A stretch of 64,000 nucleotides of DNA from assembly GCA_027605045.1 (NCBI GenBank), contig JAQFWX010000015.1, forward strand, positions 1,038,455-1,102,454, given 5' to 3'. The DNA is from Phallus indusiatus. Lineage: Eukaryota; Basidiomycota; Agaricomycetes; Phallales; Phallaceae. Positions 20,221 through 30,231 of this stretch are shown here, one piece after another (position 1 is the first letter of the stretch; each line of letters begins with the position of its first letter). Position numbers and translations under genes: made by a program. The notes below the pieces were generated by a model. The model was not told the origin of the DNA. It did no database searches and saw nothing but the letters and a program-made list of their open reading frames with translations.

Positions 20221-22169
20221 CTAGACCCAGGTTGAGCTGAGTCAGTGACTGTAGGTTGGGACTTAGAGTCCACAGGGGTACGTACGACGGGAGGTGCACT
20301 TCGAGATGTGTTGTTACTGTTCCGACCTCCGCCGTTGTTGAAGGTTCGACGACCACGAGGTTGGTTGGCAGCAGTCGTAGCTGGAGGATTAGTTCGACGG
20401 TTTCTAGGACATTCGCGGGACATATGGCCACGTTGACCACAGATAAAGCACAATTGTTGATCAAGACGACGTTGTCGTTCGGCGGCAGACAAGGGAGTCG
20501 AACCAGAGTTCCTATTGTTGTTGTTATTGTTGTTAGACGTACGACTATTGTTACCGAAACGACTAGGAATGGGAGCCCGATCAGGCCTATAATTTCTAAA
20601 GTTCGTGCCACGCCAAATGTTTCCACGTATCGGACGATTGTTTTGGGAGTTCCGATGGTTGTTGTTTGAGTTGGAGCTCGACGACGAATTGTTGTTACGG
20701 GAACGATTGTCGGAAGAGGACGATGACGACTGTTGGGACTTTTTCCGACCTTCATATTCCCAATAATGTGCGTCAAACTCTTGAACTGCTATCCTCAACG
20801 CTGCATAAGTAGACGTATCACGATCCGAGTTATATATGCGGTCGACAAGACGTCTAGGCAGTTTCTCCCATAAAATCCGACGGAGAGAACTGGCGTTGAA
20901 GTTAGTGCGCGTAGCATACTTAGTGAACTGAACAAAGAAATTGGACGCTTTCATGCTGTCGGAAAACGTCAGGCGCATTAACGCCTTTTCAGCATCATCC
21001 TCAGGAGAGAACGAGCCGAAGGCCTGAGTAAGGGTTTCGATGAAAGATTCCCAATTGGTGAAGAACGGGTAGTCTTGAAGATCTTCATCACCAGACTCAA
21101 GGAATGGTTGAAAAAAGCTTAGAGCAGTGCCGCGAAGAAAAGAGAGAGCGTAGAAGATGCGTTGCCAGTCCAAACTAAAGTCAGCTGGACGAGCACGAAA
21201 GACGAGATGACATTGAGTGAAAAAGTTAGCAATTTTATCCGGGTCCGTTCCGTCAAACGTTTCTGGTTCCTTGACGGTAGCACGGGAACGAGAGACGTTG
21301 AGTTGAGCAGTCTGAATCGACTGTTGACTGGAGAGGAGGGCGGCGATGTTACGAAAGACTTCACGAATTTCGTCCATGGAGATAGTGTTGCGACGACGCG
21401 GATCAGGAATGAAATCACCTTCGTCGTCGTTGTCGTCTCCAAAGTCGTCAGGAGGACCACCACCAGGGGGTCCACCATCACCACCACCGCCAATACCACC
21501 ACCACCGGGACCTGCAGAGGGGATGCCAGGGACAGAGGCATCATGTGGACCATCAGAGTCATGGTTGTCCGGATCTCCATCGCCTGGAGGGTCTCCACCG
21601 TTTCCGCCAGAACCAGATGCTTGCGGCAAAGGTGTACGAGGAGGTTCTTCGTCTTTAACTTCTTCAATCTTGGGCATCTGAGAAGTTTGACGACGAACAG
21701 GAGGAGGAGGGTTCTGGACAGGGTTGGCGCTAGGAGGGGGCGTAGCCAACACCGTAGGAGTAGGAGACGCTGAGATGCGAGGTCGAATAGGAGGGGGAGG
21801 TAGGGAAGAAGAACGAGCCGGACCATAGTACGTAGGAATATTGAGATCAGTAGAAAACGTTTCGATGGGATAAGGCAAGTTAATTATACCGGGAACGTGT
21901 GCGCCAGACCTTGCGCCCATTTCACGTTCGTAAGACAACGAACGTTGACGCTGAGTCGGCATCAAACTGCGCAGAGGAGAGGTTACCACAGAGGGATTGA
22001 CGATTTCCGCGAGTTGGTTGAGCTGGGCAGTTCGATTGAGTTGTCGACGTTCATTCCGGGATTGCCTATCTCGACGTTGATCTTCAATAACCGATTCGCG
22101 AGTAGCTGGAGACAGCGAGGTTAAACGCTGCGCATATACTCGAGTGTGAGATTGTTGAGTAGAAGACAT
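20205..22169 (-). CDS. Gypsy Gag
   Basis: 654 aa from the ATG at 22169. The first 250 residues are disordered and rich in proline and glycine (PPGGGPPDDFGDDNDDEGD). The central retrotransposon Gag capsid-like region starts near VKEPETFDGTDPDKIANFF and contains FLRGTALSFFQPFL and WESFIETLTQAFG. A long Asn/Ser-rich tract follows, then the zinc knuckle CFICGQRGHMSRECP (CX2CX4HX4C, about residue 575). The stop TAG (20205-20207) overlaps the beginning of the pol frame by 16 nt. The ATG lies 79 bp after the 5' LTR. Confidence 0.93.
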   Translation of the reverse strand: MSSTQQSHTRVYAQRLTSLSPATRESVIEDQRRDRQSRNERRQLNRTAQLNQLAEIVNPSVVTSPLRSLMPTQRQRSLSYEREMGARSGAHVPGIINLPYPIETFSTDLNIPTYYGPARSSSLPPPPIRPRISASPTPTVLATPPPSANPVQNPPPPVRRQTSQMPKIEEVKDEEPPRTPLPQASGSGGNGGDPPGDGDPDNHDSDGPHDASVPGIPSAGPGGGGIGGGGDGGPPGGGPPDDFGDDNDDEGDFIPDPRRRNTISMDEIREVFRNIAALLSSQQSIQTAQLNVSRSRATVKEPETFDGTDPDKIANFFTQCHLVFRARPADFSLDWQRIFYALSFLRGTALSFFQPFLESGDEDLQDYPFFTNWESFIETLTQAFGSFSPEDDAEKALMRLTFSDSMKASNFFVQFTKYATRTNFNASSLRRILWEKLPRRLVDRIYNSDRDTSTYAALRIAVQEFDAHYWEYEGRKKSQQSSSSSSDNRSRNNNSSSSSNSNNNHRNSQNNRPIRGNIWRGTNFRNYRPDRAPIPSRFGNNSRTSNNNNNNNRNSGSTPLSAAERQRRLDQQLCFICGQRGHMSRECPRNRRTNPPATTAANQPRGRRTFNNGGGRNSNNTSRSAPPVVRTPVDSKSQPTVTDSAQPGSSASKN

Positions 22170-22234
22170 GATGAAAGAAAGAAAAGATATAACCGAGACG
22201 TAGAGTGTGCGATGAAAAGAAGAGCTGCCGGGTG

Positions 22235-22245
22235 AGACTTAATAT
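22235..22245 (-). promoter_or_regulatory. Gypsy self-primer binding site
   Basis: On the minus strand ATATTAAGTCT starts two bases after the 5' LTR. Its exact 11-nt reverse complement AGACTTAATAT lies inside the LTR at 22664-22654, 35 nt downstream of a TATA box. It therefore coincides with the expected 5' end of the RNA. In Tf1 of fission yeast the first 11 nt of the mRNA pair with the primer site in the same way. No tRNA-like primer match was noticed. Confidence 0.7.
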
Positions 22246-22247
22246 AC

Positions 22248-23113
22248 TGTCAAGTACCGATATCCGGGAACGGTAATAGATACTGTAATGTATTTTAGTC
22301 GCTGAATATAACACCAATAACTGTCACCGTTGGTTGACGATAGCCAGGACTTGGCCTCAACCTATAAGAGGTTGTGCCACGACAGTCTTCTTTAGGATTT
22401 GTCCTGACGTTCGTCACGAGCGTCGAGTTCGTCAAGGACGTTACGAATATGTGCGTTCCGAGCTTCGAGAGTCGCGAGCTGTATCTCGTATTGAATGATA
22501 TCAAGCTCGACGATAATGAAGAAAGCTTTGAGATGTAACTCTCGACAACGACGGATGGCTTCCGTCGCTGCAAGTCTCGAGGAACGATCTCGACGTTCAA
22601 TGATGAATAGAATAGAGAAGGAGAGTTGTTATAGAGATATCGAACTACGTTCGATATTAAGTCTGAAGAACTATCTACGTGTATGCTAGGGTTTATATAC
22701 ACGTCAGATAAATAATTCTAGCTCAGTTCGAAATAGATTCCGAACTAGAGAAATACAAACAAGTCGTGAGATTCGTAAGTAACATCAATATATGCAGGGT
22801 ATGATGTCTCATGTGATGAACATGAGGTGTGCAGGGATAAGAGCTGTGCATACATGGACCTACGTTCGTCATCTATGATCTCATAACCGGAACGTGCGTG
22901 GAATATTCTAGAAAGGCCTTTCCGCGGGTGTTCCAGGAGTTAAGAGAGACGGGTACGTCTCTATTCGAGTTGCGAGGTTGATGGAGATGACTGAACGCGA
23001 AGGTCTTATCGTGAGTGACGTAAGCGAGATAAGATAACGGAGATGAACGGTAAATGATCGGATATGGATTACGTAACGTTACCGGAAGTGATGTCATGAA
23101 TCGGATCATGACA
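22248..23113 (-). repeat. Gypsy 5' LTR (relative to element direction)
   Basis: 866 bp, identical by eye to 13689-14554. In element direction it runs TGTCATGATCC...GGTACTTGACA. U3 is about 450 bp and R plus U5 about 417 bp if the start at 22664 is right. Confidence 0.95.
22654..22699 (-). promoter_or_regulatory. Gypsy LTR core promoter: TATA box and predicted transcription start
   Basis: TATATAAA on the minus strand (22699-22692) is followed 35 nt later by AGACTTAATAT starting at 22664. The spacing fits RNA polymerase II initiation. The segment is the reverse complement of the primer site after the LTR, which independently points to the same start. Confidence 0.65.
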
Positions 23114-23118
23114 ACCAG
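23114..23118. repeat. Target site duplication ACCAG, right copy (gypsy element)
   Basis: Matches 13684-13688 and marks the right end of the nested gypsy element. Confidence 0.95.
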
Positions 23119-24756
23119 TCAGAATGGCATGGCGCGATGGAAGACGAGATCAAGTCAATCCAGTCCCTTGGTACTTACAAGTTAGTACCACCACCCGAAG
23201 GACGCGAAGTCATTGGATCGAAGTGGGTCTTCAACATCAAGAACGACGATAAGGGACGACTGTTGAAGTACAAGGCCCGAATTGTCGCACTTGGGTATCG
23301 CCAGAAGCCAGGCGTCGACTTTGATGACACCTTTGCACCTGTCGCCAAGATCGAGTCAATACGCATGATTTGTGCAATGGCCGCGTCGCTCGATTTCGAG
23401 ATCCACGTTGTTGATGTCAATTCCGCATTCCTCAACAGTGACCTCCCGACAGACCAAACCGTGTTCGTCAAACAACCCGAAGGCTTCGTGGTCAGCGGAA
23501 AAGAAGACTGGGCCTGGGAACTACACAAAGCGTTGTACGGACTTAAACAAGCTGGTCGCCTATGGTACTACAAGCTCAAATCCATCCTGAAGACCTTAGG
23601 CTTCAAGACTTGCCAATCCGATCCCTGTGTTTTCTTCCGCTACCAGTCCAACAAGAAGTCAATCATCACTGCGCATGTTGATGACTTGGCGTTGTACTGC
23701 TCCTCAGTATCCGAAGTCAAACGCGTCAAGAAACAGCTCCGCGAGCATGTCAAGATCAAGGACCTTGGCGAAATCTCTAGGTTCCTAGGCATGGAGGTCA
23801 GACGTGATCGAAAACGTCGAACAATAACATTTTCTCACCGAGCGTACATCCGCAAGATCTTGCGCGAATACGGAATGGAAAACTGCCACCCTGTTTCAAC
23901 ACCGTTGGAGCCAGGACAACACCTTAGGCCAGCTAACAGTCCAACTGCGTCTGTTGTCAGTCAGAACGACCGAGAGACTTCAGCAACCTCTTCTGCAGCT
24001 CGTCGGAACGACCAATGCACTACAGTTAAGGTGTCTAACAGGTTATCCAGAGGAGTCCCCTATCAGAACGCAGTGGGTGCGCTGAACTACTGTGCCGTCA
24101 TGACCCGTCCAGATATTGCATTTGCAGTGCAACGGGTTTCCCAATTCTGCAAAGACCCAACGGAAGAGCACTGGAAAGCTGTCAAGCGGATTTTCCGGTA
24201 TTTAAAGGGAACAGCAGACCATGGACTCACCCTAGGCGGCAAAAGGACGAATCTCTCGTTCTCAGCCTACTCGGATGCGGACTTCGCTAACTCGCCCATG
24301 GACGGACGTTCTGTGTCCGGATATGCATTTACCATAAACAACGCCGGTTGTTTCGCATGGTCCTCCAAGAAACAGACTGCGACCGCCCTGTCAACAGGTG
24401 AGGCAGAGTACTACTCAGCTGTACATGCCGGACGAACTATTTACTGGCTCAAGCACCTGCTCTCGGAACTTAATTTCGACGACCGGAAGCCTATGACGCT
24501 CTATATTGACAACACTTCGTCAATAAAAATCATTGAAAACGAAGGGGAAGTAACAGCGCGCACCAAACACATTAAATTGGCCTACCACTGGATCCGGGAC
24601 GCGGTAAAAGAGAAGTACCTGGCTCCGGAACATGTCAGTACACAGGACAACCTTTCCGACATCTTTACAAAAGCTTTACCTGCCGGAAAACATAAGGAGA
24701 TGGCGAAGAGGCTGGGAATCTGCGCTATAGACGGCGCGACTGAGGGGGAGTGTTGA
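23119..24756 (+). CDS. Copia Gag-Pol, 3' part (reverse transcriptase and RNase H)
   Basis: Continuation of the copia polyprotein after the gypsy insert, 545 codons plus stop, starting SEWHGAMEDEIKSIQ. RT blocks: GSKWVFNIKNDDKGRLLKYKA, ALGYRQKPGVDFDDTFAPV, VDVNSAFLNSDL, ALYGLKQAGRLWY and the catalytic AHVDDLALY. RNase H: YSDADFANSPMDGRSVSGY, SSKKQTATALSTGEAEYYSA and TKHIKLAYHWIRD. The stop TGA lies inside the 3' LTR (GAG TGT TGA, 24754-24756). The ATG at 23137 is only an internal methionine. Separated from Gag and integrase by 9.4 kb, it is unlikely to be expressed. Confidence 0.93.
   Translation, partial: SEWHGAMEDEIKSIQSLGTYKLVPPPEGREVIGSKWVFNIKNDDKGRLLKYKARIVALGYRQKPGVDFDDTFAPVAKIESIRMICAMAASLDFEIHVVDVNSAFLNSDLPTDQTVFVKQPEGFVVSGKEDWAWELHKALYGLKQAGRLWYYKLKSILKTLGFKTCQSDPCVFFRYQSNKKSIITAHVDDLALYCSSVSEVKRVKKQLREHVKIKDLGEISRFLGMEVRRDRKRRTITFSHRAYIRKILREYGMENCHPVSTPLEPGQHLRPANSPTASVVSQNDRETSATSSAARRNDQCTTVKVSNRLSRGVPYQNAVGALNYCAVMTRPDIAFAVQRVSQFCKDPTEEHWKAVKRIFRYLKGTADHGLTLGGKRTNLSFSAYSDADFANSPMDGRSVSGYAFTINNAGCFAWSSKKQTATALSTGEAEYYSAVHAGRTIYWLKHLLSELNFDDRKPMTLYIDNTSSIKIIENEGEVTARTKHIKLAYHWIRDAVKEKYLAPEHVSTQDNLSDIFTKALPAGKHKEMAKRLGICAIDGATEGEC
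24742..24750 (+). promoter_or_regulatory. Copia polypurine tract
   Basis: GAGGGGGAG lies directly before the 3' LTR and inside the end of the RNase H frame, as usual for plus-strand priming. Confidence 0.75.
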
Positions 24757-24973
24757 GTTACAGTCACACCGTGACTATAGTTACTGTAGATAGTACTTAC
24801 GCGCACGGCGTCTAATTTCCTCACTCGTGTTAGTACACACGTAGTGAGGTACGTTCATTACAGTTTAGTTTCCCTTTATTTCTTTATTAATAATGTACCT
24901 AGCTATTATTCTTTAGGTACGGACTCATAATATCACTCGTGTTAGTACACACGTAGTGAGCTATTATTCTTTA
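24751..24973 (+). repeat. Copia 3' LTR
   Basis: Reads identical to 10491-10713, including the duplicated hairpin segment. Confidence 0.9.
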
Positions 24974-24978
24974 GAGAC
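24974..24978. repeat. Target site duplication GAGAC, right copy (copia element)
   Basis: Matches 10486-10490. Confidence 0.85.
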
Positions 24979-25493
24979 ATTCTTTCAAAATCTTGTCAAC
25001 ATCAACATTCGGAGACTCCTTGGTTACTGACATGCAACAACAGTGAAGACAGGCTTATGAACTGATTCCAACTGATTTTGAAAGTTTAACGCTAAGCGAG
25101 CACTAATTCCTGAAAGCTTTGTGGTTTTTTCTCTCAAGTCAATCGGCTTTACTTTCTCAGGGTTGACAGTTCTCATCACGCCGCTACCTCCGCTGGGGTA
25201 AGTCTCGTTATCTTTTCAGGTCGCCGATAATCCACATCAAATTGTGATTGTTGTAGATTTCAATTTAGAGCAACCATCACACATCACGCTTACTGAGGAA
25301 CTTGCTTATATATTGTGATACTACTAGAGCTCCGCTGCGCGTTGAGTGGCAATGATTTGGACCCGTATTTATAGTCTTCGACAGTTCAAATTTTGCGCGT
25401 AGGGTTTACAAGCCCACAAGACCTAGATCAAATACTTCAACCATTAATATCCTTCGTATCAGGAGCGGGCTCAGTAGATAAAACCGAAACATT
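24979..25493. other. Upstream region of DUF6533 copy B
   Basis: Host DNA that originally continued from 10485. It holds the promoter of the second DUF6533 gene. No gene or repeat was recognised. Confidence 0.4.
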
Positions 25494-27209
25494 ATGATTA
25501 CGAACGTCACTCAGGAAGTGTATGGAGAGTATGTGTCAATACTGTTTTTATATCCGGAATTACATCTCATCATGGTAAAATAGTTACGTTTACACCCTGA
25601 TTATTTTCAGTGCAACGAGTAAGAGTTTCAAGTTCTACATTTTAGTCAAGACAAATTCCTGACATCGAAATTTTTTAGCATTTTCCTTTTATGCCACTCT
25701 TACAAACCTTTCACAAGAAATAGAGCATATATGGTGTAACCCGTTCAGTCTGCCCACGGTCCTGTATATCTTCGCAAGATATGGGACTTTGGCTTATCAA
25801 GGACTTCAAATCCCAATAAACTTTACCCCAGTGAGTACGATGTACCTCAGAGATGGTTGCAAACGCTCAATGGTGTTGCATTCCGGAAGCTGGGAAGGTA
25901 AGGTGTCCTCCTACCTCGCGTTTGAGACTGAGTACGGTAACCAGAACTTCCAAGAACTTGTAATATACTGGCTAATGTAGAGAATACCATTTTTATTTTA
26001 TCATATATCGGTATTCAAGGTTTGTGTTCAGTGAGTCGTTCTTTTTAAAGCATTTGTGATAGCTGCCCCAGGTTTACTGGTTCTTCGGGCATATTCAATG
26101 TGCCAGAGAAATAGAATTCTCCTTTTGGTTTTGGCGTTTGGCTTTTTCTCTTGTCTTGGTCTGATTTTGTACGGTAAGAGGTTCAGAATTTGACAACTTG
26201 AATATCGAGGTTAACGTTAACATGCCTTGTTCTCGTCTGGTAGTTACAATAGCATTTCCTGGATGTGTTTCAAAGTCTGTATTCTGGATTAGAAACCTCA
26301 AATTACTTGCGCACTAATTCAACTTATAAGCTCAAACAATCCCACAACTTTACCTCGTATGGTCCATGTTTATTTCCGGAATCCCCGACACATTGTGAAC
26401 TAACATGTTTTATTAGCCAAATTGGGCCGAGCTAACCTTGCCGGAAACATCATCATCGTAATAACAGATTTCCTTATATCCGGTATTTGCGTGTGGAAGG
26501 TTTGGGGTGTGTGGAGACTCGGAAGAAAGTACAAAAATGAGAATCAAAGGGGTAGCAGTGTCGTTTCGGTGTTTCTTATACAAAGTAAGCCTTTCGGGTC
26601 TCCTCAAAGTTTGAAACAAACAGTAAAGGGTTCTCAGGTATATCAACATGCTGGTAGGCACCTAATTTTTTTTGAGATTATCCAAGTTCTCATAGATTAT
26701 GACTTTGCAAGCTTCGTTGCCGTCATTACTATAGTCGATATATTTATTGGATGGGTGAGTATTGAATCGTTAGTTTGAATATGAGGACAAGGTTGAACTT
26801 GCGAATTATTAGCTTCAAGGAGTAATATTTCTCTTGTTCTCGCACATTATACATAAATTGAGCGCTCGGATTAGCCTTCTTCTCCTTTGTTAGCCCAGTG
26901 TTTTTCTATTACAGAGAATGCGTGAGATTGCTAGTCCACTTCGCGCCCTCATACTAGCACTGACCTATTCCAAGTCTGTCAGCGGTTTTAGTGGCCGACT
27001 TTACTCTTGATCTCCGCCGCAACAATTCGGCCAGAATTGATGCCAGTCAAATATCTCTAACTTCGTTTCAATTTTCGAACGTCCTTCGACGGGTACCACA
27101 TCAACCTTTTCCTGTGGGAGCGGCCACTCCTTCAGGAGAAAGAAATCCGGAGGAAGATGGTGGGGGCCTTGATTATGTTGATTTTCTCGAGTCCGCAAAT
27201 TACACTTGA
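25494..27209 (+). CDS. DUF6533 multi-helix membrane protein, copy B
   Basis: Paralogue of 7937-9674 with the same exon order. The start MITNVTQEVYG splices to DYVYTLIIFSATTFSFYATL, then LSQEIEHIWCNPFSLPTVLYIFARYG. Later blocks are LLVLRAYSMCQRNRILLLVLAFGFF, TIAFPGC, NLAGNIIIVITDFLI-ISGICVWKVWGVWRL, RGSSVVSVFL, FVAVITIVDIFIGW and the tail starting ADFTLDLRRNNSARIDASQ. Helices and junctions are conserved with copy A, and an acidic C-terminus follows (GERNPEEDGGG). Some central junctions (25.83-26.05 kb and 26.27-26.42 kb) could not be fixed in phase, so minor damage is possible. The function of the family is unknown; a receptor-like role is only suggested by the helix count. Confidence 0.7.
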
Positions 27210-27984
27210 GCGCCTGGGGACTATTGAAAGATCCTGGTATTTTGATTGCCTGTTAAAATGAGCTCATCTAAAGAGGTTTAGGGTCATACACTTCTTACTG
27301 TACTTTATTATCAACTACGTGTCATGTGTTACATATATACTATGTACGTGGCCCGACATGATGCCTAGTCGTTTGCTATCTTTGTCGGGCCGAAAATTTC
27401 AGTACAAAGACCACCTCGTCACACTCTTCACGGATAAAAAACAACCGGAATGGGGCTATGTCGTGTACTGGTGAGAATTCAGATTGAGATCTGAGACTTG
27501 CCAAGCTGGTTTCGCTTACGACAATTAATAGAGTCCTTGTTAAAGCGTGCATGTGTATCCTGCGCTAATTCACGATCCATCTTGAAACACAATCTTCCAA
27601 TTCTATTGAAACGAAGTCAAGCCATATAAACAAAAAGCACGTTATTCTTAAGTCTCGGAAAAATCTATCTATACTCCTAATCAGATACTTTGTAACTGCG
27701 CTAAGTCAGTCTTGGGCGGATTCATACATATGTTGACGAAGCCAGTAATGTTTAAGCAGTTCATGGACTTGACCATAAAAGGCACACGGAGGTTCCGGAT
27801 TAGAAGTCCGTGTAATGACACAAGGCTGGCAAAGGACCCGAATAACTGGTCCAATTTACCGTTCAATGGAGCGCTAAATTATGCTACGTTGAACTTTGGA
27901 CTGCGAGATTGTTTATAACATCGCCATGAAAAAGACCGACTTCGATATATTGTTTCTCAAAGTTTTTTTTTGAAATCTGTTATC
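27210..27984. other. Intergenic region, possible decayed coding relic near 27.7-27.9 kb
   Basis: On the minus strand 27705-27830 reads like coding sequence (for example CAFYGQVHELLKHYW) but is preceded by stop codons and has no splice context. It may be a fragment of an old transposase or host gene; I cannot assign it. Confidence 0.25.
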
Positions 27985-29024
27985 ATGTCTACTTTGGTAG
28001 GATTTTTCATGTCAAAAGCTTCAAAAACAACAATGACTAAATAAATTTTGTAGAACTTGAATCCAGCTAGTTTAGATACAACTCATGACGTTGCAACGTT
28101 ACTGCGATTGGGAACTCAAGAAGATCATGAAAAGGCTCAACATTGGTTCGGGGCCAGACTTTTGACAGGCGTCGGTGGAAGGTTAACCAAAGAAAGCTAC
28201 ATTCGCTACCTGATCATACTGTGGCATGTTTACGCGTAGGTTTTTCATACTCATTCAGATCCAGATATATTATCTTCTTTCATAGGGCTCTGGAGAATGC
28301 TCTAGATACTCATTGCTCGGATCCTATCATCTTCCCGACATACAATCCCAGACTTCTCTCTCGACAAGCCAGTTTATCGGCTGACATCGCCTATTTCCTA
28401 CAAACATCAGAGTCAGAGTGGAAAGACCATCCTTTTGCATCATCTTTCATGCGCAAATTACCTTCTGAGGCAATGGAGTACATCGCTTCTCTTCAATCCG
28501 CATCTCTCAGCCCACCGAAATTGTTAGCTCACGCGTACGTCCGGTACCTCGGTGACCTTAGCGGTGGTCAAATCATCAAACGCAACATTCGAAAAGTTTT
28601 TGAGCTATCAGATGATGATATTTCGGGCGTGCAGATGTACCAATTCGAGAAGTTGGAAGGAGGGGGTCATGCTACCATTGGAGACATACGAACCATCAAG
28701 ACCTGGTATCGGGATGGATTGAACAATAGCATCGGAGATGATCTACCAAAGAAAGGTACCTTTTCTCTCCCTAGTCATCCGATTGCTGATGTCGAACTTC
28801 AAAAAGTCATTCTCGTGGAGGAAGCTAGACATGTTTATCGTTTGAACAGTGGAATATTAAGTCTACTGCAAGAGGCTGAGATCCAAGAGAAACCCAGTTT
28901 TCCTAGCCTTCGAAAGCTTTACCCGGCTCTCTCGTTGTCTCGACTCTTATTGTTAGTTTTGTTGGTAATCGGAGGACTTCACGCAGCAAAACAGAGGATA
29001 AACAGGACTGCTTTTGAAGGATGA
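27985..29024 (+). CDS. HMX1: Heme oxygenase with C-terminal membrane anchor
   Basis: Heme oxygenase opens heme to biliverdin with release of iron and CO. Three exons, 27985-27996, 28054-28235 and 28286-29024, give 310 aa. The first exon codes only MSTL (12 nt). The proximal heme ligand histidine is in GTQEDHEKAQ (about residue 31). The distal-helix signature is AHAYVRYLGDLSGGQIIKR (about 150-168), with the GDLSGG motif intact. The C-terminal hydrophobic helix LSRLLLLVLLVIGGLHA followed by KQR is a tail anchor, as in yeast Hmx1 and animal HO-1, and implies location on the ER surface. Lysine/arginine content after the helix is low. The second exon lacks an ATG before LNPASLDTTHD, which supports the tiny first exon. 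Confidence 0.9.
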
Positions 29025-30231
29025 TTTTGAATTGGTTAGTGTAATATACGTTGACAAGGTTGGGGAATGGTCAATAGTGCAAATTGGCACCCAGCGCTTA
29101 GTCGGAGTTTTCGTCGTTTTCCTTCCTTCGTTCTCACCACAGCTTTCAATTTATTTATCTGCTGCGCTTTTTTCTTGTTCATCGTTTGCTCCAACCTGTC
29201 TGATCAGTAAAAAAAACCACAAATGCGTATCATTCTTCATGTCGTTCAGTGATAAATTTAAACTGCTGCCACTGTTTCAGTTCTAACCCACCGTGTTCTC
29301 CAGACGTACATCCACGAGCCAATTTCATTTTCAATATGTAACTGACGTTATTAGACCACGTTGCATTTGAGATAAGCTGTCTAGTCCTCGGATCCTCATT
29401 GCTATTTCATTCATCTTTTGTCCTCGTCCCTTAGAAGACTTCCCAAGTTGCCCACACTGATTTTGTGTTTAAGTCTTTCAATTTTTTCCTTTTGTTCAAC
29501 GTTCAAAGTGTCGTTCATTGCACTGCTTCGCGACTTTATGCCTTCCTCCCATAAGGATGCCTGTACCAAGGACCACCTTCACTCCTTGGCTTCTTGTTGT
29601 GCCATCGCGAGTCTGACGTAATTTTCGCATTTTTGTCTCCCGGTGATTATTGCGACAAAGAAAATTAAGTTATGAAGAGTAATGATTACTTTCGTTACGC
29701 CGCGCTGGACACTGGACACTGGGTTACAGAGCGCTAAGGACATTCAACGGAATTTATCCGGTGCCGGTTGATCTTATAACACATCGTCAAGTTTCGTATA
29801 TCTTCGCGGTTGGACGTTACACTCTCTGTTCTCTCTGCCCGCCCATGATTTCCTTGGAAGAAAGTTGGTTTATTTTTGGTTGAGCTGACTTATGATATTC
29901 GTAAACACAAACAAGAAATCCATTATCGTATTGTAATTCTGAAGCACAAAGGAATAAGTGACCTCAAATTGTCTTTGGAGTTTTGGTCGCTCCTTGTCGC
30001 ATATACACTATTATCTTTGCTCTCGCTCAGCGTAGAGCAATTCTATCTATATTTACCACGCAACGCCCGAAGACGACAGGGGTCGACGTCACCATTTATG
30101 TCCCTCCGGACGTTGTTGGCCGGTTGCGGGCAACCCTGCGCGTCCAATTTGGGTTCCACCAGGAAAGGCACACACCTGCTTTCTTTATTTCAGCCCAACT
30201 TATTCTGACCTGATTTTTTCCTCCCCTCCGC
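29025..30231. other. Intergenic region between HMX1 and M0
   Basis: About 1.2 kb with pyrimidine-rich stretches but no convincing gene. Short open frames at 29418-29621 and 29876-30208 have no motifs or splice partners. It should contain the HMX1 terminator and the M0 promoter. Confidence 0.4.

Larger units (their letters stand above)
13689..23113 (-). mobile_element. Ty3/gypsy chromovirus (Tf1/sushi-like) with an antisense extra gene, nested in copia
   Basis: A 9,425-bp element read on the minus strand: 866-bp LTRs (TG...CA) that read as identical, self-primer site, Gag, Pol (protease-RT-RNase H-integrase-chromodomain), polypurine tract, LTR. Between the pol stop (16534) and the polypurine tract (14567) lie about 2 kb that do not belong to the normal gypsy plan. 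They carry a spliced gene in the opposite direction. LTR identity, intact reading frames and the perfect 5-bp duplication point to a very recent insertion. Confidence 0.95.
10491..24973 (+). mobile_element. Ty1/copia LTR retrotransposon, full length but split by a nested gypsy element
   Basis: The element has 223-bp LTRs that read as identical, a primer site, one long Gag-Pol frame, a polypurine tract (24742-24750) and a 5-bp target duplication. The domain order protease, integrase, RT, RNase H is diagnostic of copia (Pseudoviridae-type). A gypsy element sits at 13689-23113, between integrase and RT. Without that insert and one ACCAG copy the element would be about 5.05 kb with a single uninterrupted Gag-Pol frame of about 1,508 codons. 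No other lesion was seen, so the copia copy was probably active until it was hit. It lies between two DUF6533 paralogues. Confidence 0.95.

Noticed and set aside
20245..21773. Long plus-strand open frames opposite the gypsy gag gene
   Set aside because: They mirror the biased codon use of Gag (Asn/Ser/Pro/Gly repeats) on the other strand and have no start, splice or domain support.
27712..27918. Open frames on both strands near 27.8 kb
   Set aside because: Coding-like fragments but with upstream stops and no identifiable family; recorded only as a possible relic.
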